From assembly GCA_963169105.1 (NCBI GenBank), contig OY720637.1:28949925-29013924 (forward strand): a stretch of 64,000 nt of DNA, in the 5' to 3' direction. The position numbers and the translations under genes are program-made. The stretch's first letter is position 1. Every line of letters begins with the position of its first letter. The notes below the pieces were generated by a model. The model did not search any database. It was not told the DNA's origin and worked only from the letters and a program-made list of their open reading frames with translations. Shown here piece after piece: positions 1 to 10,302 of this stretch. The DNA is from Ceriagrion tenellum (lineage: Eukaryota; Arthropoda; Insecta; Odonata; Coenagrionidae).

Positions 1-938
1 AATGTATTTTCGGGACTGCCCTTTTCGTCAAAGCTTCCTAAGCATGAGTGGATGTCCTTCAGTCCTGGAAGCGGAAATCCTTTTTTACTTAATTCTTCCT
101 TGGCGACATTTCCTGTTTGAAAATTACTACTCTATGGCCCCTTAACGCTCCTACTTTTCCTTGGATCATTCGGAGATTTTTGATCTCTATAATGTAGCAT
201 TTTTTTCTTGCGTAATTGCCACGATTTAACAAGTGTGTGACTTAAATTAATGTGGAACTGTACTGTGAGCTACTCGTTTTTGACGGAACTACTTGAGATT
301 TAAAAATTTTTATGCCCTCGTTTGTGTAGTCGTACTTCTTGCCTTAACGAAACAATTAAATGAAAATTCTTTTTCATTTAAATGGAAAAAGCTGCCCAAA
401 TAAGGTCGCATGTCTCGTACAGATAATTTCTCTTTTTGGCCCTAATTATGTATTTCTTTATATCTTGCTCTCCTAAGTGATTTTTTTCGAGACTTTTAAA
501 TTGTATTATCGTCTTCCCTAAAATGCCATTAAAAATTGCTTCAACGTCAGGCGACCTTTGATGCTAAATTAGCTGTTTGTGTGCCTGCATTTGATTGAAA
601 TTGCTTTTAAATGAATTTAACGAATAACTTGCAGCATTATTCAAGCAGTTGCCTTTATCCGTAAAATCTGATGTAATGCCGTAGCGTAGCTCATAAAATA
701 AATTTGTGTAGAATCAAAAAGAATATGCATTGAACTCTTTCAGCGGCAAAGGTCCTCGGATAAGGAATTTAGAAACCGTGATTCGTTGCTGAATCAGGGA
801 AAATCTATCTCTATGAAAGAGGTCTATTTTTATGTTTTTTTAGTGAAAAATATTTTCCTAGCGCTATTTTCGTGTATCCTTAAAGTCTTGCTTCATTTTT
901 TCGTCGTAATTTCTTCTAGGACCCTATTTGTTGCCCTA
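1..938. other. AT-rich intergenic sequence
   Basis: No coding region, RNA gene or repeat relative was recognised here. The sequence is AT-rich with T-runs, and open frames are short and without protein-like composition. Confidence 0.6.
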
Positions 939-1005
939 TTGATCGATGATTATCGATCTATCGATGAACGATCGATGATAGATCTATCGATTATCGATCT
1001 ATTAA
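939..1005. repeat. ATCGAT-rich simple repeat
   Basis: ATCGAT, GATCTATCGAT and close variants recur about every 8-12 bases, so the stretch is rich in short overlapping palindromes. It lies at the edge of the R1 repeat. The second R1 copy near 3445 keeps only a short remnant (CGATCGATTAATGATC), so the motif probably expanded locally at the R1 end. Confidence 0.7.
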
Positions 1006-1405
1006 TGATCACCACTTGATTTATATTCGAATGTGGTGGTTTTTTCCTTACCGAAAGTCACAATCCTTTCATGAATGATATAATAATATGAGTTTAGTCC
1101 ACACATAACAGATACGATTGAGAGTGTCATAATTTCTGGAATATAGGAACTCCGTTTTGGGGTTACCGACTCGTTCTTGCGTAAAAAATGATTTGAATGT
1201 GTTGCTTTATATTTGGATAACAATGTATTAATGCTGGTATAGTTACAATCGAAATTCACTCAACATAGAGGAATTAACTCATTAAACTTTTCATATCAAT
1301 ATTAAATAAGAAATAAGAAAGAAATAAGAAATATGAGAGTTTGAGAATAATATGAGAGTTATGTCATCATTATCATCCTTTATAATATTAGGATCTCTTA
1401 AAGGA
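1003..1405 (+). repeat. R1 repeat, copy 1 (interrupted)
   Basis: Positions 1003-1081 and 1357-1405 align with one continuous segment at 3448-3600, sharing TTAATGATC, AAGTCACAAT, then AGAGTT.TGTCATC and GATCTC. The middle (1093-1356) is absent from the second copy and reads as a later insertion. No coding capacity or known family was recognised. Confidence 0.65.
1093..1356. mobile_element. Insertion inside R1 with 11-bp flanking duplication
   Basis: AATAATATGAG occurs at 1082-1092 and again at 1346-1356, flanking about 253 bp that is missing from the uninterrupted R1 copy at 3448-3600. The insert ends in an A-rich AAATAAGAAATAAGAAAG-type tract. An 11-bp duplication with an A-rich 3' end suggests target-primed retroposition of a short element. 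The insert itself has no recognised relative here. Confidence 0.55.
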
Positions 1406-1409
1406 AAGC

Positions 1410-1530
1410 CTTTACCGTCATTTGTGTGAGATTCACCAAGGAATAATTATTTGTCGGATTCGAATCCATGCCCAATCGATATTGTGCCGAGTGCTCTTAC
1501 CAATTTAGCTACCCAGTCGTTCTCTTCCAT
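1410..1530 (-). mobile_element. SINE-1 copy (tRNA-derived head)
   Basis: On the minus strand GGGTAGCTAAATTGGTAAGA fits a pol III A box, and GGATTCGAATCC about 45 bases later fits a B box. A SINE-1 body follows (GTGAATCTCACACAA, also at 43030 and 16680). The head keeps tRNA-like spacing but runs straight into the SINE body, so it is not a tRNA gene. Confidence 0.7.
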
Positions 1531-1814
1531 TGAGCCCAAGTTTATCACTAATTAAATGTTCGCCCTTCTTCCGTCTCTCCTCCCTAATAAATTCACTTCC
1601 CACTGATATCGATCCCTTCTCTCTATCACCAAAAAACTTCGCCAGCTTGGCCTCAACACGCTTCTTTACGGAAATGAGCTGCGAACCTAAATAGCAATGA
1701 ACTTGAACGGCGTCTCCAGGTCTTCTTGGTTGAGTTTTTATTGTAATTGCTGTTTATATCTGCACGTATTTTTTGTGTTAGTTACAAGTACACTTTAAAT
1801 GGCAATTTTGCCTT

Positions 1815-1970
1815 TAGGTACTACATACATACACACCAATCACGCCGTTCCCTTCCGGTGTAGGCACAGTCACAGAGTTTCACTCACAAACACACATTTG
1901 TACACCAAACCCTGCTTCAATAATTGCCTCCATACTAACCTATCCTTGCAAACCTCATTTGGTACTATTT
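1815..1970 (-). mobile_element. LINE-D 3' end fragment
   Basis: This stretch is the reverse complement of the end of the LINE-D copy at 4979-5350. Shared parts include the tract encoding the ...VC.D...WR..L end, the GGAAGGGAACGGCGTGATTGG stretch (both copies, with small differences) and a terminal TATGTATG-type microsatellite. It is 5' truncated and carries no intact frame. Confidence 0.7.
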
Positions 1971-2064
1971 TCTTCATAATAAATGAAAATTAAATTTTTA
2001 TTGAATTAAATTAAAGCAAGTTGTCCTCTCGCATCACCGCGCTGAAGCTCAGGCGAATTATTTT

Positions 2065-2155
2065 TCCTCTTGTCAATTTCACACAAGTTTCTGACCACTT
2101 TTCGGGCGACGCCGTTTAAAGTTACTGCGCGGCTAGTTTCACAATCTTTTTAGGT
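2065..2155 (+). mobile_element. SINE-1 tail fragment
   Basis: The sequence TCAATTTCACACAAGTTT...GACCACTTTTCGGGCG...GTTTAAAGTTACTGCGCGGC matches the 3' part of the SINE-1 copies at 16675-16745 and 43030-43100. The tRNA-like head is missing. Confidence 0.65.
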
Positions 2156-2405
2156 GGGCGAATCTTTAAGAAGTACTAGCCATGTGCTTTTGATTGCTGG
2201 ACTCCTCAACAGGTATACTCGAGTTATTATCTATTTCCCCCATTTGATACTCATTTTAGCTTTTCCGCTCTCCAGCACTTTAAAATTACAACTTTAATGT
2301 TACTTTTCCGAGGACGGTAACTGATCAATTTTTATCGCATGACAAGAAAAATTTTGGCACTTACGAGGAGCTGTTACTGTGCTCCTTAGGAAATGTCAGC
2401 CCTTC

Positions 2406-3152
2406 ATCTGAAGCTACATCTTCGGAATACCGTGCAAGCCACCTCTAGGGTGTGCGGCACGGGGTGATTCCACACCAGGCTTGCAACACTCATCCCAGCT
2501 GAAATCAGAACGGCACACGCTCGCCCGGATGCCAGGCGCAGGCCGAAAGCAGTCAGGTTGACGAAACGCGGTCAGACCAGGCCAGATAGGTAGAATAGTA
2601 TTGTTTTGATGGAAAGTTTTTGGAGATGAAATGGTGACATGTTATTATGGGAGTGTATTTAGCGGAGCTCAATTTTTACTGTGATCGCTTATTGTTCGCG
2701 GAAAGGAGTTTTTGTACCTATCTGTTCGGCAGTATATCTTTCTATATTTTATCCCATCTGTCAGACCTAGAGATGTAGTGAGGAGTCATGATAATATTCT
2801 CTATGTCGCTCTGAAAAATATCAGTTCTGAATTTATCAAGCAACCTAAGCCTAGCATGTAGCCTCCGAGTCTCTAGGGGCTCCCACCTTAATCCCTAAGA
2901 TGCCTAAGTCCCTAAGTAATAAGTTGTGAGACACTATATGTACGCTCGTAGCAGTTTTTAACGAAGCGCGCTGCTTTCCTTTGTATTTCATTAATTATTT
3001 TGCTTAAATCTATTTGACCAGGGTCCCAAATGCTCGAAGCGTATTCGAGGTATGGCCTAACCAGAGCAAAGTAGCATCTCTCTTTGACTTTTTCATGCGA
3101 GGACCTTCCTGTTATAATTTTAACAAAACCTAGTTTCTTTAATGCTGCACCG
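2406..3152 (-). pseudogene. LINE-E non-LTR retrotransposon, reverse transcriptase C-terminal end and 3' UTR
   Basis: Read on the minus strand, about 2920-3150 encodes the end of a CR1/Jockey-like reverse transcriptase, with LVRPYLEYASSIWDPGQ followed by INEIQRKAARFVKNCYERTY. A stop follows, then decayed coding (LETRRLHARLRLLDKF, then ...SRSDR) and a 3' UTR at 2406-2680 with GTGCAAGCCACC and TGCGGCACGGGG on the plus strand. Close relatives lie at 10086, 39289, 46750, 47880, 48640 and 63118. The copy is 5' truncated and ends where the 3161-3210 inverted-repeat arm begins. It is a relic, not a gene. Confidence 0.8.
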
Positions 3153-3160
3153 CATATGTT

Positions 3161-3694
3161 CTGTCAGATATTCCGCGTGAACAAAGCACGAGGCCATATT
3201 TTCAAATGCCCCACGATATGTCAGACGTTAAGGTAATTCCAAGTAGTATTTTAGGTGGTAGGTATTTTAGGATAGTAACCTACTTTAGTATTGTAGGATA
3301 ATAGCACTATCCTACAATCTACCATGCATTATACTGATTATAACAACGGGTTAGTATTATTAATGCGACTGGTGTATGGTAATACAACGTACTAAATCAT
3401 GCAGGATTTCTATCTTGCCGGTACGTAAGTCCTTACGAGGAACGATCGATTAATGATCGCAATTAAATTTGTATTCAAACGTGGTACCTTTTTTCTTTAC
3501 TTTAAGTCACAATACTTTGATGAATACCATGAGAGTTTTGTCATCGTGATTATCTTGTATAACATTATGATCTCGTTTTTGAGGCTGATTAATAATTTCG
3601 GAATTCCCTCGGTACTGACTTTCATCCGCGAGGAAATTAAACTTGGCATTTGAAAATATGGCCTCGTGCTTTGTTCACGCGGAATATCTGACAG
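3161..3694. repeat. Perfect 50-bp inverted repeat pair with 434-bp spacer
   Basis: Positions 3161-3210 and 3645-3694 are exact reverse complements over 50 bases. Left arm begins CTGTCAGATATTCCGCGTGA and ends AAATGCC. The spacer contains R1 copy 2. Identity stops abruptly on both sides. Confidence 0.85.
3448..3600 (+). repeat. R1 repeat, copy 2 (uninterrupted)
   Basis: It aligns with the two halves of R1 copy 1 (1003-1081 and 1357-1405) and serves as the empty-site reference for the insertion at 1093-1356. Confidence 0.65.
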
Positions 3695-3916
3695 CACTGT
3701 CGCATAATTCGCGCTCAACGGAGGGAATAAAATGTGCTGTGCACTGAGCTACGTCTTTTTTTTATTATCCAGCATTAATCGACATATCTCTTGTTTTCTC
3801 ATCCAATAAAAATTGACTCACGAGACCAATCAAATTGCATGTCGTTCGTGTTCGTCTTCATGTACGTGTTGTTAAGGATTTTTTTCTCAAATTTAATTTT
3901 ACCTGTCGGTCGTTCA

Positions 3917-4500
3917 TTATAGAGTCGTGCTCGGATTACGCTCTGCCTTATAACCAAGGCACAATGGAAACCATAATCGCTCCCTTGACATGCCCTGATT
4001 CAGAATCATGATTGCGCATTTTTTTATGAACCAGCTGAATTCATTCGAGACTCCGTTGTCATTCCTTCTCTCCGGATTCACAGTCGAATTTACGCTCTGG
4101 CTCGTTAATTCAACGCTGGTGCTTCCATCTGGACTATTACTACCTTTAGGTACACTCGTATGTCTCCTAGCAAATTGGTTTTCCCTAATTATCTGTGACC
4201 CGAATTCCATTCCGGTAGAATTTCTGCAAGTAGTATTGAGCAAGCACTATGTTCGATGACAAGGTTTTCATCTAGTGTGAAAACCGTTTCTAAAAACCAT
4301 TGGCGCTTCTTTGGCGGCATTACCCATTGGCGGAGAATCGAGCTTGGCGATGTCCTCCCGAAGGTCGATGACCGAATACAGGACGTATTTCCCCTCATGC
4401 AATTCAGTTGAAGAGTAAAAACTCGAACATATTTTGTACATTCCTCGCAGAATTGGTTTAAGACTTACAACCGGTCTCGCAATATGTAGTATCTTCAAAT
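3917..4500 (-). other. Possible decayed coding region, unrecognised
   Basis: Three overlapping minus-strand frames (3917-4243, 4189-4398, 4268-4498) stay open in succession with mixed, protein-like composition, as if one frame had been broken by indels. No domain or family was recognised, and the plus strand is also open in part. This may be an old element relic or chance. Confidence 0.2.
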
Positions 4501-4978
4501 TATTTTTTTTCTATCAGTCCATCGTTACAAAGACTGGAAAACATAAAAAATATGATTCCACTGGCACTGACGATCGGGCTTTGATTTCCATTTTTAAAAA
4601 CTCGAACAAAATGTCTGTCATGTATACTCTCTATTTCTCTTGAAAATATGTGATAATATATTGATGGTTGGTCTAATGATGATCGAAAAACACTAAGAAA
4701 TACAATCTAGTAAATGGAAAACGTTAATTTGATGTTTTTACCTAGTCTTCGTCCTCGGTTTTATTCTGTTATCCTTTCTATAAGTTTTATTTTATTTATT
4801 TTTATTTATTTCTAGTCAAGTGTTCCAAGAATATATTCTACATTTTTGAACCGCCTAAATCTCAGTTTACTAGTAATGTACCGTCACCCAGGGATTCGGT
4901 TCAATGTGATCATCTTCAGTGCAAGGAAGCGTCACTGATTAGTATTCGAATTATATCGATCTAATAATTTTATTTGCG

Positions 4979-5350
4979 ATGAGAGCAAGGAAAACCGTAA
5001 GTATTGTTGTGTTCGTGCTAAATTTAGTCTATATGGATGAAATTCGAATAACGAAACATATATATGAGAGTAGAATGAATGGCGCGAGAGGTAGAGGTAG
5101 GCCGAGAAAGTTGTGGTTGAATGTGGTTGAGGAAATTCTTAGGAGGAATATTAGGAGTCTTAAAAACAGGGGGGCGTGTATGAAGCAGTGGATGGGGGTA
5201 AATGAGGCGAAAGAGGTTTGCAAGGATAGGTCAGTGTGGAGGAAATTATTGAAGCAGAGTTAGGTGTACAAATATGTATTGACGAGTGAAACTTTATGAA
5301 TGTGCCTACCCCGGAAGGGAACGGCGTGATTGGTATGCATGAATGTATGT
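4979..5350 (+). pseudogene. LINE-D, RT-like C-terminal end and 3' end
   Basis: The frame 4979-5263 encodes a basic C-terminal tail with RGRGRPRKLWLNVVEE, then CMKQW, NEAKEVCKDRS and VWRKLL before a stop. The GRPRK.W...V pattern and closing DRS.WR resemble C-terminal tails of non-LTR retrotransposon polyproteins. The 3' UTR (GGAAGGGAACGGCGTGATTGG) ends in (TGTATG)n-like repeats, and the same end is found inverted at 1815-1970. The methionine at 4979 is arbitrary because this is a 5'-truncated copy. Confidence 0.6.
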
Positions 5351-5884
5351 ATATTTGTAGTTTTTCTTCAACTGCGTGGGTTTTATTCCATTTTCGTAAT
5401 TTTCTCATGCCTACCTTTCCTATTTCTACCCTTGAAGGTAGATTTTGTCGAAAGTAAGAGAAAATCTTCCCCAGTTTCACGCGTGAAAGGCCTTATATAA
5501 CGTTATAAACTCTTTGTTAACCTCCGCGCACGTCCTACTCTTCTTCATCGCGTCCGAAAGTAGACTGGGATTTAATCCCTTTCGAAGTCAACGGTTAAGT
5601 ACGCCCTCTTTTTTATTGTTGGGTGTGCAACCTGTTTATGGGTGGGATTTCGATCAATCTCTGCTACAATTAAATTATTATTCTCGCTACGGCTGCACTA
5701 CTTCCTCACACATTTTATATCCTTGCTTAATATTTTTTGTTAACATTTCTTTTGATTTTAGATATAGTTCCTATTGCTTTGCATTGTTTTACCTCTTAGT
5801 GTAGTTGTAAAAACCTGAACAGGAACAGTCTTACATCGGCAGCGTGCTTATCATTATTTATTGAAGTATTCTACTTGTGATGGT

Positions 5885-6925
5885 GGGATTTGATGAAAAT
5901 CAGAGAATCTCCTGCCGGTTTTGTACACATTCTACTTATCTTAAAAATAAGTGGTAATATATTGATTGCTGGTCCTTTTTCAGTGGCTTTTTTCAGTCAC
6001 TTTCAGGGGCCTAACTACGTATGGTATTTCCTTTTTCGCCTCAGCATACGATCTACCTTTCTTCATCCGTCCATGAAACCTATTCTCTTTCTTTCTCTTC
6101 CCCGCTTGCCCAACATTCTTCCCTCTATCACATTCGTGAGCAAAACCATCGTATCTCAGCACTTCTTTCAGTCACCTGCCCCTGCCCCCACCCCCACCTC
6201 CTTGACCTGACCCATAATCGAATATTCCTCACCCACCTCATTAAGCACTTCCTCGTTTGTCCTTCATTCCGTCAACTGCACCTTTTCCATCCTCTTCCAC
6301 ACCCACATCTTGAACCCCTGCAGCCTATTCTCGTCGTTATTTCTCGGAGTCCAAGTTTCTGCCCCATACAAAGCTGCACTCCATAGCAAACTCTCCACCA
6401 GCCTGTAACAAAACAACTGTGCTGTAAAGAAAGTTATTTGTTATTTATGTGTAAATTGAAATTGTAAACCATGGCCCAAAAATGCGTAACCAGGGACGCG
6501 GAAGAAAAATAAATATTGAACAATGAAAAAGGGGGAGACGTCCGGGAGTGATGGAAGACGAGAGACGGTGTTTTGATTGGGTGTTAAATTGAGTTTTTCT
6601 TTGTGAGTGTGGGTAGCAAAGTGTTCTGTGAAGAAAAACGAGTGTTATAGTGTTTTACAAAGTATTTTTTGAAAAATTAAACGAGTGTGGTGCTACATTA
6701 CGAAATATTCTGTGACAAAATAAATGAGTGTTACAAGCCTCTTCTTTATGTCCTCGGCTAAGGTGCCCGTTATCAGTTCCCTTGTAATACAAAACGCTTC
6801 TTTCGCTAGTGCCATTTCCTCATTATATCTTGGCAACTATGCCATTTTTTCTCTAGCGCGCCGCCTAAGAAGTAAAAAAAGTCTCCTTACTCCAGTTTTG
6901 GCCATCCTACTTTTTATGATGAGTC
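5885..6925 (-). pseudogene. LINE-A copy 1, split by a solo LTR
   Basis: The plus strand shows the reverse complement of the LINE-A polyprotein tail: TCAGAGAATCTCCT, CAGCATACGATCTACC, ATGAAACCTATTCTCTTTCT and CACATCTTGAACCCCTGCAG, all shared with copies at 15184, 23024, 28152 and 33525. Upstream coding continues after 6740 (GGTGCCCGTTATCAGTTCCC). The two halves join seamlessly when 6404-6735 is removed. The copy is full of frameshifts and has an extra ~60 bp near 5935-5990. Confidence 0.75.
6404..6735. mobile_element. Solo LTR of an LTR retrotransposon
   Basis: The segment begins TGTAACA and ends TGTTACA, so it has TG...CA termini in a 7-bp inverted repeat. It is flanked by AGCC at 6400-6403 and 6736-6739. 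Removing it restores LINE-A (CACCAGCC followed by TCTTC), matching copy 5 near 28610. A 332-bp length, a 4-bp duplication and an internal AATAAA near 6509 fit a solo LTR of Ty3/Gypsy or Bel/Pao type. No internal coding region is present, as expected after LTR-LTR recombination. Confidence 0.75.
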
Positions 6926-7019
6926 TTGCTCGCTTGTCGTATAGTATTATCCAACATGAATATTTTACTGTCTATCCCTTACCATTTGATAGCTTGGCAG
7001 TGTGTCAATGTGTACATAT

Positions 7020-7440
7020 CGCGGTTTCTTGATTCCGTGTTGGGAATCACTGAAGCATTCGATGAGTGAGTGAGCATCCCTCCCTATTCCGTCCCGTGAT
7101 AGAGAGGCGAGTCGCCCAGGCGTCACTTCCTGTCGGGAGCTGTCGATGCAGCCGCTCTTACCAATGGAATATGCAATGCACCCGCTTGGACGGGAATTAA
7201 TTTTCCGGCCGATTAGTCGCCAACCCTTTTCTGACCTCCCTTATTCTGGGGCGTAAGGATAGGGGGAGGGGGAGGTGGCCGTCGGCCTTACCACCCAGGC
7301 GCCTTGCGTTGCGTCTCTTTTTTTCCAAAGCCTCTGTTGCAGCCGTGCTCCGCTAGGGACTGCCGCCTTATGAATTCAGTGTAGACGGCCAGTGGAGGGC
7401 TGTTAACCCGCACAAGCACACAGAAGAAACGACGCTATGA
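7020..7440. other. GC-rich segment, no gene recognised
   Basis: GC content is clearly above that of the flanks, with C- and G-rich tracts (GGGGGAGGGGGAGG near 7260). Both strands lack a convincing frame and no repeat relative was found in the window. It could be regulatory or an unannotated exon or UTR. Confidence 0.3.
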
Positions 7441-7835
7441 ATCAGGCGAGCACGTGGCCCAATCATTCTCATTTGTCATTCTAGCTCATCTAAACTAAGT
7501 GGTGAGTCTCTCTGTATATTTATTTTCTGAGTCCATGAATTATGACCCAGTAATAAGACAGTTGCTATTTTTAAGATCTGGGGAGGAGTTTGAATAAAGA
7601 AAGGAATGGTAGAATTTAATGACGACAAATATAAAATATTCTGAACTAATGAGAGGAATTGAAATTCCTCTCATTAGGAAATTTAAAGATTGAAAGACGA
7701 GAAAATTTCATCCAGAAATCTGGAATCGGTAGAAACCGGTGTTGATTAGACTTTCTTTAGTGACTCGGAATTTGGGTGACGGCAACCTAAGTGGAAACAA
7801 ATTGATTTTCTGAGGCTGCTTTCAAATCCATTGTT

Positions 7836-8143
7836 GATTGGATTGGATATTTGGGGAGGCACCCGACGGCTAAGGTCATTTGCGCCATAGGGGACAGGTA
7901 AGGGAGGAAGGGTGGATAGAAACCCGGCGTCGGCATTAGCCTGCTCTTGACGAAAGGCGCCGAGGGGACCACGGTTTAACGTCTCATCTGAAAGACGGAG
8001 TACTGTACTTGAAGTGCCCTCCAAAAGACACTCAAGTAGGGATCGGGTTTCTTCTGAGAAACATCCGCCTCTGCAGGGATTTTGAACCCTGACTTTTCGT
8101 GTGGTAGGCAAGTACTCTAGCCACCAAACCAACCCGATTCCCC
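7836..8143 (-). mobile_element. SINE-4 copy 1
   Basis: This 308-bp unit matches 32348-32653. Its minus-strand 5' end is tRNA-like: GGTGGCTAGAGTACTTG as A box and GGGTTCAAAATCCC as a B-box-like site. The 3' end is an ATCCAATCCAATC tail. Flanks TCAAATCCATTGTT (7822-7835) and TCAAGCCCTTTGTT (8144-8157) agree at 11 of 14 positions and read as an old target duplication. A 175-codon open frame that crosses the copy is accidental. Confidence 0.8.
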
Positions 8144-8164
8144 TCAAGCCCTTTGTTACTTGGA

Positions 8165-8500
8165 TATTCAGGTCATCACGGTAACAACCCGAATGCATTT
8201 GGCCATTATATTCAAAGTAACTTCCTGAACTTCGTTTCATTTTTCTACATATTGACCCTGTACGTTCAGACATTTAGCCTATCTCTTTGAAAGTCCTTGG
8301 TAGCCGGCAGCAAAGAAATCTTTTGTTTGCTGTCGCAGCCAACGAGTAACCTCTTGGACTACGGCATCATCATTTTCAAAACGCCTGCCGCCCAAATGAA
8401 TTTTTTAGGGGCCCGAACAGATCAAAATCACTTTGGGCTGAGTCAGGACTGTACGGGGGATGTTCCAAGCTCTATCAATGAAATGTTTACGACCGATGCT
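8165..8500 (-). pseudogene. Mariner-type transposase C-terminal relic
   Basis: On the minus strand near 8467-8385 one frame reads EHPPYSPD...SDFDLFGPLK, the hallmark around the third catalytic Asp of mariner transposases (DD34D). A shifted frame continues at 8394-8283 with GGRRFENDDAVVQEVTRWL and DFFAAGY, and ends near 8243 with KCLNVQG.YVEK, the usual mariner C-terminus. At least one frameshift and stops separate the pieces, so it cannot be functional. N-terminal and central catalytic parts were not found. Confidence 0.75.
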
Positions 8501-8529
8501 GATGATGAAATGCTGAAGTTGCGAATTAT

Positions 8530-9430
8530 TTTTTGACTTACCTTCGTAATGTTAACATACCGTGACCGATTCATAATCATGGCTAAGTATTTATAGAAAT
8601 TTCTTCATCACGGAGCACTTCGTTCGCAAAAACTTAAAAATGTCTGGTGTAAAAAAACGACCTTGTGGTAACTTCCAAAGAACTACGTACGAGTAAGGAA
8701 ACGTGATGATTTAGCATGAGTTTTTCTAAAATAATTAGACAAAGGAAATGACTTTCCCGCGATATTATTCCGCGAAGTTCCCGTCATGCGCCGCTGCGTT
8801 GCTGTCCATCGTCTTCCGGGTAGGCCTTCCTTCTCGAGCAACGTGGACCTCGTGTTATGGTTCCCATCGGTTAATTTAAACTTAATTTCCGACTTCTTTT
8901 CATTCGGAGAAGGGGCTGGTGTGTTTGGGAGCCCTCAGAGGACGTCAAAGAGATCCACGGTTGCCATGCCTCGCATTCTTATCGGCGTTATTCATCTTCC
9001 GTGGTTGTTGGCTCGCGTGCTGAAATAAATCATCTCTCATGTGCTGCGCATCATTTCTCCTTGCTTCCTTTTGAGTTTACTTTTTCGTGCGTGTGTGTGC
9101 GCGAGAGAGGGAAAGATTTATAGCAACACCTCCGCGCGAATTCGTCGAATACGTGAGGGGACGAGGTCGTTGGTTTTTTGGACGGCTCGCGCTTGGCAAG
9201 CGCTCGAAACTTATGCTGTGCGCTACATTAAAGGGACTAGCTGTTACCAAGTGGATCGTAAAAAAACTGGGAGAGTAAGTTGATGCGTTATTCTTGTATT
9301 TCAAAGGAGCACTTTAACTTGTAAAATTACTTGTTGCCGTCAACTTCTGCTAGTCTCAATATTAAAAAATCAAACTCCATGTTGAGCACCAATAGTGCAA
9401 GCATACAACTTAACCGTTTCACATTCATGG
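8530..9430. other. No gene recognised; GC-rich middle part
   Basis: About 8780-9260 is richer in CpG than its surroundings and has overlapping short open frames on both strands. None has a recognisable domain, and the frames look like by-products of composition. Confidence 0.35.
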
Positions 9431-9582
9431 ACTTTGATCAGTTTTACCAAAAAACATATAGTAACAAAGGTTTTTCATTAAAATGAATTGTTTGTGACTA
9501 GTGTCGAAAAGTTATGAACAAAGTTACACAATGTCAAATCATGTAAATCAACACCGATGAAATTTTCTATGGGAGTACAGGA
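9431..9582 (+). repeat. R2 direct repeat, copy 1
   Basis: It aligns over about 150 bases with 10303-10452, sharing TTTGTGACTAGTGTCG, AAGTTATGAACAAAGTTACA and CAATGTCAAATCATGTAAAT. No coding sequence was recognised. Confidence 0.8.
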
Positions 9583-10085
9583 AAAGATTTTTCACAGGTC
9601 ACAATTGGTATAAACTCAAACATGTTCAAGAAATGCCAATACAATGGTAAAACTGTCGAACCCTTCACAAAGCTGCGCGCAGCTTAGTTTTAAAATTTTG
9701 GCAATAACAGCTATGTACGTTTTAGCAGATAGACTTTGAGTGAGATAAAGCATTTCTGTAAGTGCTAATCATTGATACTATGTAGATAACCCCTTCTACT
9801 CCAAATCGTCCTCGGACTGGATGTGATTCCTAAAAAAATAATCAACTGTTAGAAAAATTAGTGAAGTAAAACTATAGTCAGTTTTTCCCATGGATGAAGC
9901 TACAAAACAATTTGAAATCGGACCTGATATTCCGGCTTATTGACTCGGTAGAATACCCGAATAACTTGTGTAAATAATAATATAGTGCTTAGGATTCGTG
10001 ACTTAATGACAGATTGCAAGAAAGACGGTGTAGAAGGTCACAGGCGTCACTTGGTGAGAATTACTTGCTTCAAAAATGGTTTAGA

Positions 10086-10301
10086 AGTACATCTACATTA
10101 TACCCTGCGAGCGGCGTGTGGCAGGGGGTGTTATGTCACCAGCCATGTAAATGTGTAAGTTTTTTGGAGATGAAATGGTGACATGCATTATAGGAGTGTA
10201 TTTAGTGGAGCTCAATTTTTATTGTGGTCGCTTTTTGTTCGTGGAAAGAACGAATTTTTGTACCTACCTTTAACGCATCTGTTAGACCTAGAGATGTAGA
10301 T
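10086..10301 (-). mobile_element. LINE-E 3' UTR fragment
   Basis: The plus strand shows ACATCTACAT, then ACCCTGCGAGCGGCGTGTGG, GGAGATGAAATGGTGACATG and GACCTAGAGATGTAG, as in the 3' parts at 2406 and 39289. The fragment abuts R2 copy 2 at 10303. Confidence 0.8.
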
Positions 10302-10302
10302 G

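Noticed and set aside
1002..1259. 85-codon minus frame
   Set aside because: It spans the junction between R1 and the 253-bp insertion, so it cannot be an ancestral gene.
4008..4259. Hydrophobic 83-codon plus frame as a membrane protein
   Set aside because: The opposite strand is open and hydrophilic over the same bases, so hydrophobicity here is the expected antisense effect.
7746..8273. 175-codon minus-strand open frame
   Set aside because: It crosses the whole of SINE-4 and part of the mariner 3' end, so it is a chance fusion of repeat sequence.
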